Below are positions 1 through 11,106 of a stretch of 64,000 bases of DNA, one piece after another. Source of the DNA: Calamus simplicifolius (lineage: Eukaryota; Streptophyta; Magnoliopsida; Arecales; Arecaceae); assembly GCA_900491605.1 (NCBI GenBank), contig UESW01004626.1:70654-134653 (forward strand). Reading direction: 5' to 3'. Position numbers and translations under genes: made by a program. The notes under the pieces are model-generated. The model saw only the letters and a list, made by a program, of their open reading frames with translations. It ran no database searches and was not told where the DNA came from. Within the stretch, counting starts at the first letter, position 1. Each line of letters opens with the position of its first letter.

Positions 1-411
1 TGATACTAACACAATCCTCCTCCCAAAATAAAAAAGAGAATACTTGTTATAATTGTGTCAGAAACAGCTAGCAACCTTTATACATTTGTATATTCTTGCC
101 TATAGATGCAGGATTTTTTAAACATTATATTCTGACAAAAATAGAAACCAAGTCTTGAAGTAATGTATCTGAACAAAATTGCTCATGATAACTACAAGCG
201 AACAAACTTTGGACATTTCAAGGCATTTGATTTTGCATGATTAAAAGTCATAAAAATAGATGTTTATTTTTAAGCCTTTAAATTTAAAGAAAAAATAGGC
301 CATTTGCAAATAGCTTATTAAATCACTTAATGTCAGCAAAGACAAAATATCGAAGACTGATGGCAAGAGAATGCCGGGCTTTACTATTACACTTAGCCAT
401 ATAGCACTCAC

Positions 412-442
<31 letters not shown>

Positions 443-1554
443 AAAAAAAAAAAAAAAAACCCAAAACATAAGCATGCAGGCTTGCAAAGAAGGAAAGAAA
501 GAAAGGAAAAAAAGTGTTAATTGTGACGTGTGACAAGTTTGTAGGTTAAAAAGGATTTGATAATAAACTTAATAGTTAAACAATATATTTTAACTAATAT
601 TTTTAAAACTTTAAAATTTGATAAAATAAGATTTCCATAAAGGTTCCATGATATTTATTAGGTAACATTGGTGACCCCCTACATGAAAATCATTGCTCCG
701 CCCTTAATTACACCTTTTGATAATTCAAAATTTAAATCATTAATCTTTGTTGTCATCGCCATTAAATGTATATCCATTTGCACTTGAACAAACATAACAT
801 CACATTGAGTAAAAGTTTTATTGATCTTGCAACATTAACAAGCATATACTTAGATAATTACTTATCTTAAACATACAGATGTAAGCTATACATATGTGTC
901 CACCTGTCAAATTTCTTAAAGGCTATTGCATCGGATTCTTTTAGACACATACTTGATACCTGCATCATCTATCCAAGTAAACATGCAAAAACAAATGTTC
1001 AAGAAATATGGTTATGGATGGAATAAGAATGTCTGGTTCATAGATATATTTACAATGCCAGGAGCTGGCTGAATAGTCACATAAAACATTGGCACTCCTC
1101 CAAGATTAAAAAGAAGGGAAAAAAATACACCCATATAGATATCCTTTGATATCCTTGAATCACAAAACACTGGTTATTGTCTGGATTCATTTTGAACCAA
1201 TAATTCACGTTAAGTCAGTCATATTTTCTGAAAAAAGAACAATAATTATGATAGACCAGTGATTACGTCTTCTATCCCCAACTAAGAATCAACAATAGGG
1301 AAGAAGAGCAGCCAAAAGCCATGCAAAAGGCAAGGCAATTGCAACAAACAAGACCTCCTGGCAAGCTTCCAAAATCTAAAAAAGGCTGCTTGATTTAACC
1401 CCCAGAAATCACAAAAGAAAATCGTCGCGACAAAATTTTCCCCCATGTGGAAGTTATCAAACAAACATATATTATTCGAATAATTGAAAAGAACTGTCAT
1501 TTCTCACAAAGTATAGATCGGGTAGTCCTAAATGCTACCAGCTGTCTCCCTTAC
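1..1554 (-). other. intron 1 (partial) of the left RING E3 gene
   Basis: The first coding exon of the minus-strand RING gene ends at a GT donor (1554-1553, context AAG|GTAAGG). Everything to the left should therefore be intron until the next exon, which I could not find before base 1. The sequence is AT-rich with many stops in all frames. I searched for the conserved second TM block and the RING and saw neither. I cannot exclude a small exon. Around 660-710 there is a fragment resembling common dispersed plant repeats, without further identification. Confidence 0.55.
408..459. repeat. poly-C/poly-A compound mononucleotide run
   Basis: About 22 C (411-432) are followed directly by about 27 A (433-459). 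This lies inside the presumed intron of the left RING gene. Lengths of such runs are often unreliable in assemblies. Confidence 0.9.
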
Positions 1555-2099
1555 CTTGTCCTATCCTCATCCAGACCTTGCTCAGCATCAGCAGATTCTT
1601 CCACCTCACGTGGCGAATTCGATCCCAAGCTCCTTCCGCTCTGGCTCTCGCCCTCTTCCACATCCATCGCTCCCCCATGGAGCGGGTGCCTCCGCCGGTA
1701 CTCGATACAGACACAGATCACATGAAGCACGCACTGGAGCGCATATCCCACAATCCAAAGCCTCAGAGGCATCGACGGGCTCTCGTCCCGGCTCAGGACC
1801 AACACCGCAGCGGCGACGCTCACGAAAGCGAGGTTCCACAGGATGTCGAGGATCACCACGGGCCTCGAGTAGGCCCAGTCGCTCTGCCGCTCCTCAAGCT
1901 GCTCCGCCGCTGTTTCCCGCACCAGCACCGACGGCTCCCGCATCATCCGCCGGCTTCCCGCCCGCCTGAGGAACCGGGCGGCGCCACGGAGGCTGGCCCG
2001 CCGGGCGAGGCCGCCGCCGCCGCCGCCACGGTTGCCGAGAAGCGGGGCCGGGTCGACCGCGGGATCACCGGTCGAGGTCGGAGGACTCCACGTCGCCAT
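1555..2099 (-). CDS. RING E3 ubiquitin ligase, At1g12760/At1g63170-like, first exon (partial gene)
   Basis: The open frame begins MATWSPP at 2099 and runs to a GT donor at 1554, giving 181 complete codons. I preferred this start over the upstream in-frame Met at 2174 because it begins the conserved N-terminus. Seen: a Gly/Ala/Arg-rich N-terminus, then the family block LVRETAAEQLEERQSDWAYS, two hydrophobic segments (around PVVILDILWNLAFVSVAAAVLVL and LWIVGYALQCVLHVICVCI) and a basic RRRH end. Known members are membrane proteins with four or so TM segments and a C-terminal RING-H2 that passes ubiquitin from E2 to substrate. The RING exons are outside the window. The exon is very GC-rich, unlike its surroundings, which is common for monocot first exons. 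Family assignment rests on remembered similarity, so the exact orthologue is open. Confidence 0.82.
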
Positions 2100-3879
2100 C
2101 TTCAAGCTCGAAGATACGAGATCTAAGGAGTGCAAACCCTTGCCCGCCCTAATTACTTCCGAGCATCGATCCAAACCCTATAGATCTCGATCGGAAACTT
2201 ATGTGGAGAAACCTTGGGAGAGGAAGGAGCCAACGAGTCGTTAGAAGCACTTCGAAACCGAGAAAGAACGGGAATTTTATGTCAAGGGAGAAGGGGTGGA
2301 TCGGTTGCAAGATAAAAAACACGAATGTATAAGAGAAGCGAATTATATGCTGGCACGTCGACTTGAAGATCGGGTTCTTCTTCTACAGCCTGGGTTCGGC
2401 GTTATACAGCGCGACAAAACGGTTCGTTTTGCAAGGAATGGTAGGCCTGGCGTGGTATCTAAAAATTTTGACAAGGGACGAGTTTTTAGTTTTTACGCGA
2501 TGTTGTGGTGCCCCCGGAAGCCACTGTGAGAGAGTCAGCGAGTCACTAGAGTTGGATCACCGGACTGGGCACCAAAGAGGATGCTTTTTTTAGCATGGTG
2601 CGTCTATCACGGCGTTGTTGACAGTTAGGTACAGGTATGGTCAGACAGTCTTCCGAACTCGTTTTTTCAAAAGACTTAATTTTCAGCATAATAATAATTT
2701 TAATATTATTACTATTATTGTCATCATTATTATTTTTTATTTTAAATATTCTTTTAAAAAATGACTATTCTACTAATTTTTTTGAGCTTCGCAGGAATAG
2801 TATTTTGAACTTTCCTTTGTCAGAATACTCCTTGCCATATCGTCACAAAAGTGAAAGGAGATAGGATAGCAAATATACTATGTATGTAAAATAATATAAG
2901 AAAACAAAAATAATTTAAGGCTGTGTTCATTAGTGAAAAAAAAATTATAAAAAAATTAAACAATATTTTTACTAATCAACTTATCCACGTTCTTTAGTTT
3001 TGCTCAAAACAGTTAAAAAAATAAATTATATTTTTAAACTATACTTTACTTATTAAATTAGAAATAATACTCAACCATTCAGAATTTGTCTAAATTAGTT
3101 TTTCTATAAATTAAATAAAATATTTTTTTATTTTTTTAAATATTTTTGCATGATTACGATTCTTTTTTTTGTGATATTTAATTCTTATACTCTCAATGCA
3201 TTTTAGAAAAAAATAAAAAGATAAAATTTATAAAAAAATTATAACTAAAATAATAAGATCATCTTATGAATGATGCATTTTATAAAATAAAATATTATTA
3301 TTATTCAATTAGCAAATAGTAACTACAAATTATACATGATTAATGTATATATCAAAAGTATAATTAAAAATATAGTTTGGTAGAATAAATTAAGATTTGA
3401 TCAAAAAAAAGTATGCAATTAGTATGCAAAGTAGGTCTGGTAATATAATGTGTATTATAAAAAAATAAATAAATCTTGGCAACTTACTTGAAAAAGTTAT
3501 GATGTAAACAAATATAAATAACAAATATTAGAATCACTTTTCAATATACAAAAGAATATGTGTAAATTATTGTTCTATCTAAGTATTGCTTGAGCCACGT
3601 TTACTTAGAAAAATATGAATTCTCGAGTAACTTTTATACCTCCCAAAGAATCAGGTCTAATAAAAAGAAAATATTCTTTAATTTTGCATTTATATGAATG
3701 TAAGTCATAGATTATTGCAAATAATATCATAGGACAAATCCAGCTTAAAACTCATGTAGGCCAGAGGGCATTCTAGGTTTGTTTTTTTTAAGTTGGCAGT
3801 AAGCCCACCATGACGTTTATGATCAAATTTAGTTAGATTTGAATCTTTGGCCTAATTAATAAGAATGCCAAAATTAAGG

Positions 3880-4223
3880 ATTGGTTTTGTAGGACCTGGT
3901 GCGATGCTCTTAAGACTTAGGAGGCCAAGGTCCAAGGCTCATGAAATGGTCATGGGGTTACTAGGGCTAGTTTGGGCTCCAGGGTGAAAGGCTGTTAGCC
4001 TTTCAAGTGTTTTGAGGTTCAGGGGACTTAAGCTTCAAAGGCTAATTTGTATTGCGCTGTGTTTGATTCCTAGGTAGGTGAGATTGAGTCAAGACCAGGG
4101 TGTACATGGGCTTGCGTAAATACTAGAGGGAGTTTTGGGTTAGGTCAAATCGACCCAGTATATATACATCTTGTATATGAGGGATGATTGAAGTTAAGTA
4201 AATAAAAATTTATTTTCTCCCTT

Positions 4224-4265
<42 letters not shown>
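3880..4265 (+). mobile_element. possible LTR remnant or solo LTR fragment
   Basis: The stretch around 4157-4225 contains a TATATATA box, then TTGTATATGAGGGATGATTGAAG and an A/T-rich AATAAAAATTTATTT block followed by a TC microsatellite. This arrangement is typical of the promoter and polyA part of plant LTRs. I found no paired LTR, no TG..CA ends and no target duplication, so this is a guess from texture only. Confidence 0.25.
4229..4263. repeat. (TC)n microsatellite
   Basis: About 17 uninterrupted TC dinucleotides follow the LTR-like AT-rich block. Confidence 0.92.
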
Positions 4266-4266
<1 letters not shown>

Positions 4267-4912
4267 GCTATCCCATATCATAAGAAAAACCTTAGCCACC
4301 ACTCCTAGGGCAAGGAAGAAGGAAACATCAAAGCATTTGGATTCCTAGTCAAACTAGGAATCTCTAGCGCATAAGGAGTTGGAGAGTTATCCCATGTTCC
4401 CTAATTTTGAAGTTCGACCATGAGTGTTTGAAGCTAGATTCCTACTAGTTTGAAGTGCCAAAGGAAGGAGTTTCATATCTGAAATAGATCTGGAAGGTTG
4501 TGAGGACAGTGTATCTCTTGAAAGCGTTCTAGGCATCAAGGATTCAGGCTATTTGTCTTCTTCTTATTCAAATCCCTATTGCTGCAACCCAAATTGAGAT
4601 TTCCACATCTTATATCTCATATTTGAAGGTTTAGTGAGTGGGGTTTCTGATTTGGAAGCAAGATCAACTCATTTCAAAGGTCTTCTCAAAGGTACAACTC
4701 CAAAATCTTGATTGATGATTTTGCATAGGTTGTTTTATGTTTTTGGTGTTTGTTTGCCATCAAAAGTACTCCAAAACCCTTTGTGGCTGGTTCCAAGATC
4801 ACCAGAAGTAAAGAGGGGGGTTTCTCAACAGGTTTGATAACTATATCATACCATGCAACTGTTCTTCACAAATGGCACCAATGTATCCATGCGAGGTGCA
4901 CCAATTGGTATA

Positions 4913-4934
4913 ATCCCTACTACTACTACTACTA
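4913..4934. repeat. (CTA)n microsatellite
   Basis: Six to seven CTA triplets in unannotated intergenic DNA. Confidence 0.85.
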
Positions 4935-5467
4935 CCATAGAGGACGGAGTAAGAATTTGAGGAAAACATTACTCATGTTTAGTTACCGCACCTTTCCATG
5001 GAAAACCATCTTTCTGCATGACACTATCTCCTCCATGTTTGCTTGAAGTTTTCAACCTACTTAATGGGAAACTTGTTCTCAAAAGCATCCACTTTCATGT
5101 AGCCATACAGAAAATGGCATCCCATGATATGAATGAAAAAGCTATTTCTTACGAAAAAGAACCTCCTAGGAACCTATTTACTGTACATTTTGCCACACAA
5201 GACTGATATGTTATTGCTCTTGGAATTCATCAAGCTATTTAACCCATTATTTCCATTATTTCATTTCAACCAAACACCCACATTCCATTTTATTCCGATT
5301 GAACACTCATTTGCTAATCTAAGTTCCTTTATCTCGAACCAAACGCAGTCCAAAGTGAGGACATGATAGCTGGTTAGCAGTAGCCATGGTCCAATATGCA
5401 TGTGGTACCCTGGGCCTCTTCCTCACTACGTGGTAGGATGGTCGCAGGTTTCATGTTGCAGGGAGAG

Positions 5468-5475
5468 TTCAAAAT
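5468..5475. repeat. MULE target-site duplication, left copy
   Basis: TTCAAAAT directly precedes the left TIR and recurs at 31090-31097. Eight to ten bases is the usual MULE duplication length. The right copy is offset four bases from the aligned TIR end, so the duplication is probable, not certain. Confidence 0.65.
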
Positions 5476-5632
5476 GAAAAGTCTTTTTACATCGCCTCCG
5501 GTGCAACAAATTTTACGTGATTGCATCGCCCCTCCTTATTGGTCCATGTGAATTTCACGTAGCTTGACATTGCGGGATGGGATAGTAATGATACGATGTT
5601 ATGGTTTGATCGTGACGTCTATTAAAAGCGCT
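5476..5632 (+). repeat. MULE left terminal inverted repeat
   Basis: Reverse-complementing 30928-31085 gives a sequence that aligns over the full 157 bp with only scattered differences. Shared blocks include GAAAAGTCTTT, CTCCTTATTGGTCCA, TTTTGATCGTG (one base different on the left) and ATTAAAAGCGCT. Transposase binding sites of MULEs lie in the TIRs. Confidence 0.9.
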
Positions 5633-6129
5633 CAAGCTTTATTTTAAAAATGATGTGCATACAAAAATGTCCTTTTCCTTCAGTCTACTTCTATCATCAT
5701 CTTTGCTTGGATTATATCTGATGGAAGGAAAACTCTTTTCGATTCTAAAACATTTTTTCCTCTCGCTCTGGCTTTTGGGTGCAAGGAATCAGTTCAAGGT
5801 TTGAGCAAGATCCTTCCCCCTTGCTTTGAGAGTCTGGTCTAAGAATTTTCTCCTATTTTCGTTAGTAATATAAGCTTCTTTATTGCTCAAAAAAAGTAAT
5901 CTGAAAAGTGTTTTAATTTTTTGGTCGAAAGAAAATATTTCAGCTTCGAGGCTAGAATACCTATCTACTGAAGACTTCTTTATTAACTTCAAGAGAAAAT
6001 GTCATCTACGGTAGAAAGTAAAAGGTCTTTGTTTATGTATCTTTTATAGTTCCTTTATTACATCAACTGTTTTGATCGTTAGAGGAAGTTAATGCATCAG
6101 AAAACTGTTTAATGCTTAGGTAGCATCCC
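5633..6129. other. MULE interior between left TIR and first repeat array
   Basis: AT-rich sequence without a supported reading frame. A short open frame on the minus strand (5789-5992) resembles nothing I know. I see no repeat structure here. Confidence 0.5.
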
Positions 6130-7512
6130 TGGCATATTATGATATTCTGGGAGTCATAACTCAGTCTTCTAGTGAATATCAATACCTTTAATTTCTGCAT
6201 AAATGACATACTATTTTAACTAGGATGTTATACCTTATGAACTAGGATATCATCAGAGTGTTTCGGTCTATATTTCTCATTATACCATGACCCTATAGCT
6301 CTCGTCATTTTACAACTCGAGTGTTGTACATTATTTTCTGGGGTATCATATTTCTCGCATTCAGTTTCCACTAGAGTATTGTAATATGAGAATTGGGGTG
6401 TCATAACAGTCTTTCTGGGGTGTCATAAGTTTCTGGCTTAACCGTTATAGCTAGAGTATCATTATATGAGAACTGGAGTGTTGAATAAATTTTTTTGGGA
6501 TGTCGTAAGTTCCATAGTTATCATCTTCGACATCCCGATACTCTATTTTACAGTTTCGGTGTCATAAATTATTTTTTGGGGTATCGTAAGTTCCTACCTT
6601 AGCTGTTTTAGTTAGGGTATCATCGTGTTACATTTTCGTTGTCATTAGTTATTTTCTGGGGTATCGTAAGTTGTTTTCTAGAGTGTTATGAGTTTTAGTT
6701 ATGTCTTTAACTGTTAAAGGATGTCATAAATTTTATCTGGAGTATCGTTATCTTTAACTGGGGTGTCGTAGGTTTATAACTACAGTGTCGTAATATTTTC
6801 TCGAACTATAACACGATCTCTATAGCTACCATGGCATGTTACGATATCCTGGGAGTCATTATTCAGATCATAAATAGTATGTATTCTTAGTATCTAGGGT
6901 TTGAACATAAAATATTAATATTTTATGAATGGGTGTCGTAGTTTTTAACTGGGGTGTCATTTTTTTTGATAGGGGCATCGTATTTCTTTCTCGGGATGTC
7001 GCAAGTTTATTCCTTAACAGTTTCAGTTAGGGTGTTGTAAAATGAGAAATGGGGTATCATAATAGTTTTTCTTGGGTGTCTTAATGGTGATGTCATTTTA
7101 CGGCTCGGGTGTCATTAGTTCCTGGCTTAGCAGTTACAGCTAGGGTAACATTATTTTACAACTTGAGTATCATAAGTTATTTTCTGGGATATCGTAAGTT
7201 ATTTTCTTGGGTGTCACAAGGTCTGGCCTCAACAGTTTTAACTAGGGTGTCGTAATAGTTTTTCTGAGGTGTCGTAAGTTCCATAGTTATTATCTTCGAC
7301 ATTCTGGTACTCTATTTGCTGCTAGGGTATCGTCATTTGATAGCTCGGGTGTCGTAAGTTATTTTATGGGATGTCGTAAGTTCCTACCTTAACAATTTCA
7401 GCTAGGATATCGTAATATGTGAACCTTAGTGTCGTTAGGCCCTACCTTAATGTCTTATGAATGGGTATCATCATTTTACAGCTATGATGTTATAATTTGT
7501 AAATTAGGGTGA
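6130..7512 (+). repeat. subterminal array of GGGTGTCGTAAG-like repeats, left outer
   Basis: Dozens of degenerate copies of a short motif of the form (g)gGTGTCGTAAGTT or GGGTATCGTAA, spaced about 20-60 bp, are embedded in recurring phrases such as CAGCTAGGGTATCGT and TTCCTACCTTAAC. All share one orientation. Reverse-complementing this text gives the text of the array at 25.3-26.5 kb, so the two arrays are inverted relative to each other. Multiple subterminal motifs in plant DNA transposons often bind transposase; that role is inferred here. Confidence 0.85.
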
Positions 7513-9105
7513 TGCAGCACAAGGAAAGAGGGTGATTATGCAGACAATGAACTAATGAAATTAATTTTTTTTAGGTATTTTAAAAGATGGCTAATTCACC
7601 CAAAAATAAGAGAAAGAGTAAAAGAGTAGATTATGTGATGTAGAAAGTAATGGTTCAGGAACAGACTTTTAGAAAAAATGAAGAAACATACCAGAAAAGT
7701 ATGGAATTGAGAAACTCCAGAGAAGACATGCTCATGAACTTTCACAGATTCAGAATCATAGAGTAAAGGAAAGGTTGATTTACTCAACGATGATGCGCTC
7801 CTAGTATTGGTAGAAGATCTCTTACTAGCGAGCATGATTTTTGGATGAGAAAACTATCTTTTACGTAAAGTTTCTTGATCTTGATTCAGGGGCAAAGAAG
7901 GCATCCTCGGCTTTGAAGATGAATCCAGAGAGGGGTGGCAGCTTTGGAGATGAATCAAGAGAGAGGGCGATGGCTTTGGGGATATATCAAGAGAGAGGGC
8001 GGCTAGGGTTTCAAGTATGGGCACGGTTTAGGAAATAAATCAAGAGAGGGGTGGTGGTTTTGGGGATGAAGGGAGGGCGGCGACTAGGGTTTCAAGTATG
8101 AATGCCTAGAATTTAGGGGGGGTGGTCGATTATGGTGGTATAAGATTAGGATTTCTTTGGTAAAGCTTGGTAGAGGAGATGGACTAGACTAGGATTTGTT
8201 AGTAAGAACACTTTGGCCTCATGCCTAGCTCCCTCACGGAGGATCAATTGCTCAAGGTAATGGAAATCTTTGGCCTCATGCCTAACTCCCTCATGGTTGC
8301 TCAAAACAACGAAAATAGAACTTGGAAGGAAGTTTCAAGAAAAAAATTTATATATTATATTCTATTTTTTTCATCGTTTCAAAAAAGGGTTTTATCGACC
8401 TCTCATGCCATTACAAGATAAGTTCAACAATTAGAGTAATAAATAATAGGGATTATAAATATGGTAGAATTATCAAGCAAATAATCTTCTTCCCTTCATT
8501 TGATTCAACCAAAATGGCAGCAGCAATATATGGTTCCAATTGGAGATGAGGAACCACAAGCAAAGAAGAAAGCTTTGGGGTGTCATTCTTCTTTCTTTTC
8601 TTTTGTCAACAAGGTCCATATGAGACGCAAAATCCTTTCCAGAATGATGAAGATGCTGATCTTCATTCACATTAAAGCATAGCAGGGGACCACCGAATTT
8701 CTTTCTTATGAGGCACCAAAGGTTGCCAAAATTATACGTGGCGATATAGAAGGAGAAGATTGATTCCACGTTGTCAATCCTGGTGTAGGCGGATCCAATC
8801 CATGCCGAGCCCCAAGGGTAAGGTATGAATAAGGTTGAAGAAGATCGGATGGTTGTCCAATACTGCCTAATCTGGGACTTTTTCTGAATATTTTCAGCAA
8901 GGTTTCAACAAGAGTAATACACTTCCCTTAAATTATTATAAGACTCAAATAAAATGAAAATGCATGACCTAGACATTAGACTAAATCAAACTTGACTGAC
9001 TCAGTAACAGACTGGACTCGACCAACTAGGAAAAAAAAATTACGGGACTTCTAGGGTTCAGAGATCCAAATGAAACCCTGCAAACTTTTACTCACTCTTG
9101 CTCCT
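7513..9105. other. unrecognised 1.6-kb MULE segment, possible captured DNA
   Basis: This stretch lacks the GGGTGTCGTAAG motif that surrounds it. It holds a run of about four imperfect ~32-bp repeats (7918-8095, core ATGAATCAAGAGAGAGGGCG) and two copies of CTTTGGCCTCATGCCTA (8211 and 8269). Short open frames of 60-98 codons exist on both strands, none with a recognisable domain. MULEs frequently pick up host gene pieces, so a captured fragment is possible, but I cannot name a source. Confidence 0.4.
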
Positions 9106-9435
9106 GCACCATAGGGTGTTATGACTTCTGAATTTGGGTATTGTAAGTTCATGTCTTTAACTGCTAATAGGTGTCATAGTTTTTAACTAAGGAGTCATAT
9201 GTCTTTAACTGGGGTATCGTAGGTTTGTAACTACAGTGTCGTAATATTTTTTCAGTATGTAACATGATCCATATTGCTCTCGTGGCATGTTACGACATAC
9301 AAGAAGCCATTATTAAGACCATAAATGGCATATATTCCTGGTATTTGGGGTTCGAACATAACTGGGTGTCATATTTCTTTAACTGAAGTGTCGTATTTCT
9401 TTAACCAGGGCATCGTAATTCTTTGTTAGGATAAA
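9106..9435 (+). repeat. inner GGGTGTCGTAAG-like array, left of the transposase
   Basis: About ten degenerate motif copies (for example GGGTATCGTAGGTTTGTAAC and GGGTGTCATATTTCTTTAAC) in the same orientation as the 6.1-kb array, ending just before the FAR1 frame begins. Confidence 0.8.
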
Positions 9436-9983
9436 TTGACAGCTAAATCTATGGATATCAATTTTTATGACTATGTGTCTATATTTCCAAAGATACTGAA
9501 ATTATAGATCTTTGTGAAATCGAACATACTTCCAATCGTGCACCTTCACCCATCACTCAAAATGCAGAGGATGATACTGTTGTTCCTCAAACTAGAATGA
9601 AATTTAATTCAGCAGATGATGTATATAGTTTTTATAATGAATACGTAAAAAGAGTTGGTTTTGGAATCACAATAGTGTGTAGCAGGGCCAACTATAATAA
9701 ACAACTTTGCTTCAAGCATTTGGCGTGTTAGAGGCAAGAAAAATCTAGAAAAACAGAGAAGAGCATGAATCCTAAGGATACTAACAAAGTTGATTGTAAA
9801 GCATCCATAAAAGTTAGATTGAATTCTACAAGTGGTAAGTGGATATTGGTTGAGGTTTCTCTAGAACATAACTAAAGGATGTCCATAACATCAACTGGTT
9901 ATCTACGGTCCCATAAGAGGATCAGCAAACCAGAGAAGGCAGAGATCAGCAATTTACATGCCGTGAATATGCTCATAACTCAT

Positions 9984-10065
9984 ATATACTCTGCCATAGT
10001 AAGAAGAAAAGAGGGTAGAAGATAATATACTCTGCCATAGTAAGAAGAAAAGAGGGTAGAAGATA
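9984..10065 (+). repeat. 41-bp direct tandem duplication inside the transposase
   Basis: The unit beginning ATATACTCTGCCATAGTAAG occurs twice head to tail (9984 and 10025), practically identical. It is not a multiple of three, so it also breaks the transposase frame. Confidence 0.88.
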
Positions 10066-11101
10066 ATTGGATTTCACAGAGAAGGATGCTCGTAATTTCA
10101 TTTGTCGCAAATGTCGGTCTCAGTTGAAAGAAGGAGATGCTCAGTCAATGGTAATCTATTTCACCGAAATGTAAGTAAAATTTTTTAATTTCTTCTATAC
10201 CTTAAACCTTAATGATAATGGTCAGCTCAGGTCCGTCTTCTAGATTCATCCAAGGTCAAGATCGGCATGCACATACTTTGGTGATGTTCTAAGCTTTGAG
10301 TCAATCTACTTGACAAATAGATATCAAATGCCTTTTTGTCTATTCATCGAGGTCAACCATCATGGACAGTCCACATTGCTTGGTTGTGCATTGTTGTCTG
10401 ATGAGAGGATTGAAAAATATAAATAGATTTTTCATTCATGGCTGGATGCAAATGATGGTCAAGCACCTAATGCCATAATAACTGACCAAGATAAGGCAAT
10501 CGAGGCTGCTGTTAGGAAGGTTTTTCCTAACACATGATATCGATTTTATCTTTGGCATATATTGAAGAAGATACTTGAAAAGATTGGCCATATTTGCACA
10601 GCAAATCTTAAATTTATGATTAATTTTGATGAGACGATATATGATTCATTGATCATACAGTCATTCGAGAAAAGATGGGCACATCTTATAGAGAAATATG
10701 AAGAATGCAAGGCTATAGATTGGTTAAATGGCCTTTACGAATATTGAGATAAATGGATCCCAGTTTACCTTAAGAATACATTCTTCACAGATTTGTAGGA
10801 CATTGTGTTTGGTTTATGTTCATGTTTAATGCTTCTTTTTTTGACATAATTATGTACAGGGATGTCATCTTCATAAAGGAGTAAGGGCATCAATCACTTC
10901 TTCGATGGGTTTATAAATTCGAAGACTACACTCACGAAGTTCATAGATAAGTACGAAGATGCCTTGAAGAAAAGGTACGAGGTAAAAAATGAGAAAGATA
11001 ATAGGACATTGCAAACAAATGCTTCCTAAAGACATCCTCACATTTTGAGAGGCAAGCAACAGGAAAGTATACAAGATGCATTTTCAAAAAATTTCATAAT
11101 G

Positions 11102-11106
11102 AGATC
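11102..11106. repeat. target-site duplication of Tat-1, left copy
   Basis: agatc sits immediately outside the left LTR and recurs at 23812-23816 just outside the right LTR; five bases is normal for LTR elements. Confidence 0.93.

Larger units (their letters stand above)
2100..5467. other. intergenic, AT-rich; upstream region of the RING gene
   Basis: 2100 to about 2600 should hold the 5' UTR and promoter of the divergent minus-strand RING gene; I could not pick a convincing TATA box. From about 2650 to 3750 the DNA is strongly AT-rich with long A and T runs and no coding signal. About 3780-4700 is less AT-rich and may be an LTR remnant (separate entry). 4700-5467 shows no gene I recognise. 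Confidence 0.5.
9440..11106 (+). pseudogene. FAR1/MULE-type transposase, N-terminal half (broken)
   Basis: Three frame segments can be read. About 9500-9890 gives a FAR1 DNA-binding domain: a FYNEYVKRVGF motif, then Cys in DCKASIKVR and KWILVEVSLEHN, where a stop follows the first of the zinc-ligand positions. 10090-10190 gives ENARNF-like sequence and a Cys-x2-Cys. 10230-10740 gives the MULE transposase core: NRYQMPF, NHHGQS, LGCALLSDE, AIITDQDKAI and LWHILKK. The usual first catalytic Asp of the D-T-T-Y-K-T-N motif is Glu here (FESIY); the Asp in ITDQD is kept. Stops interrupt at several points. The frame resumes after the inserted Tat element at 23812. Transposases of this family cut and join the TIR ends; this copy cannot. 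Confidence 0.88.

Noticed and set aside
1447..2126. Plus-strand open frames (up to 182 codons) opposite the RING exon
   Set aside because: Mirror frames of a GC-rich exon; the minus-strand frame has the conserved family sequence and splice site.
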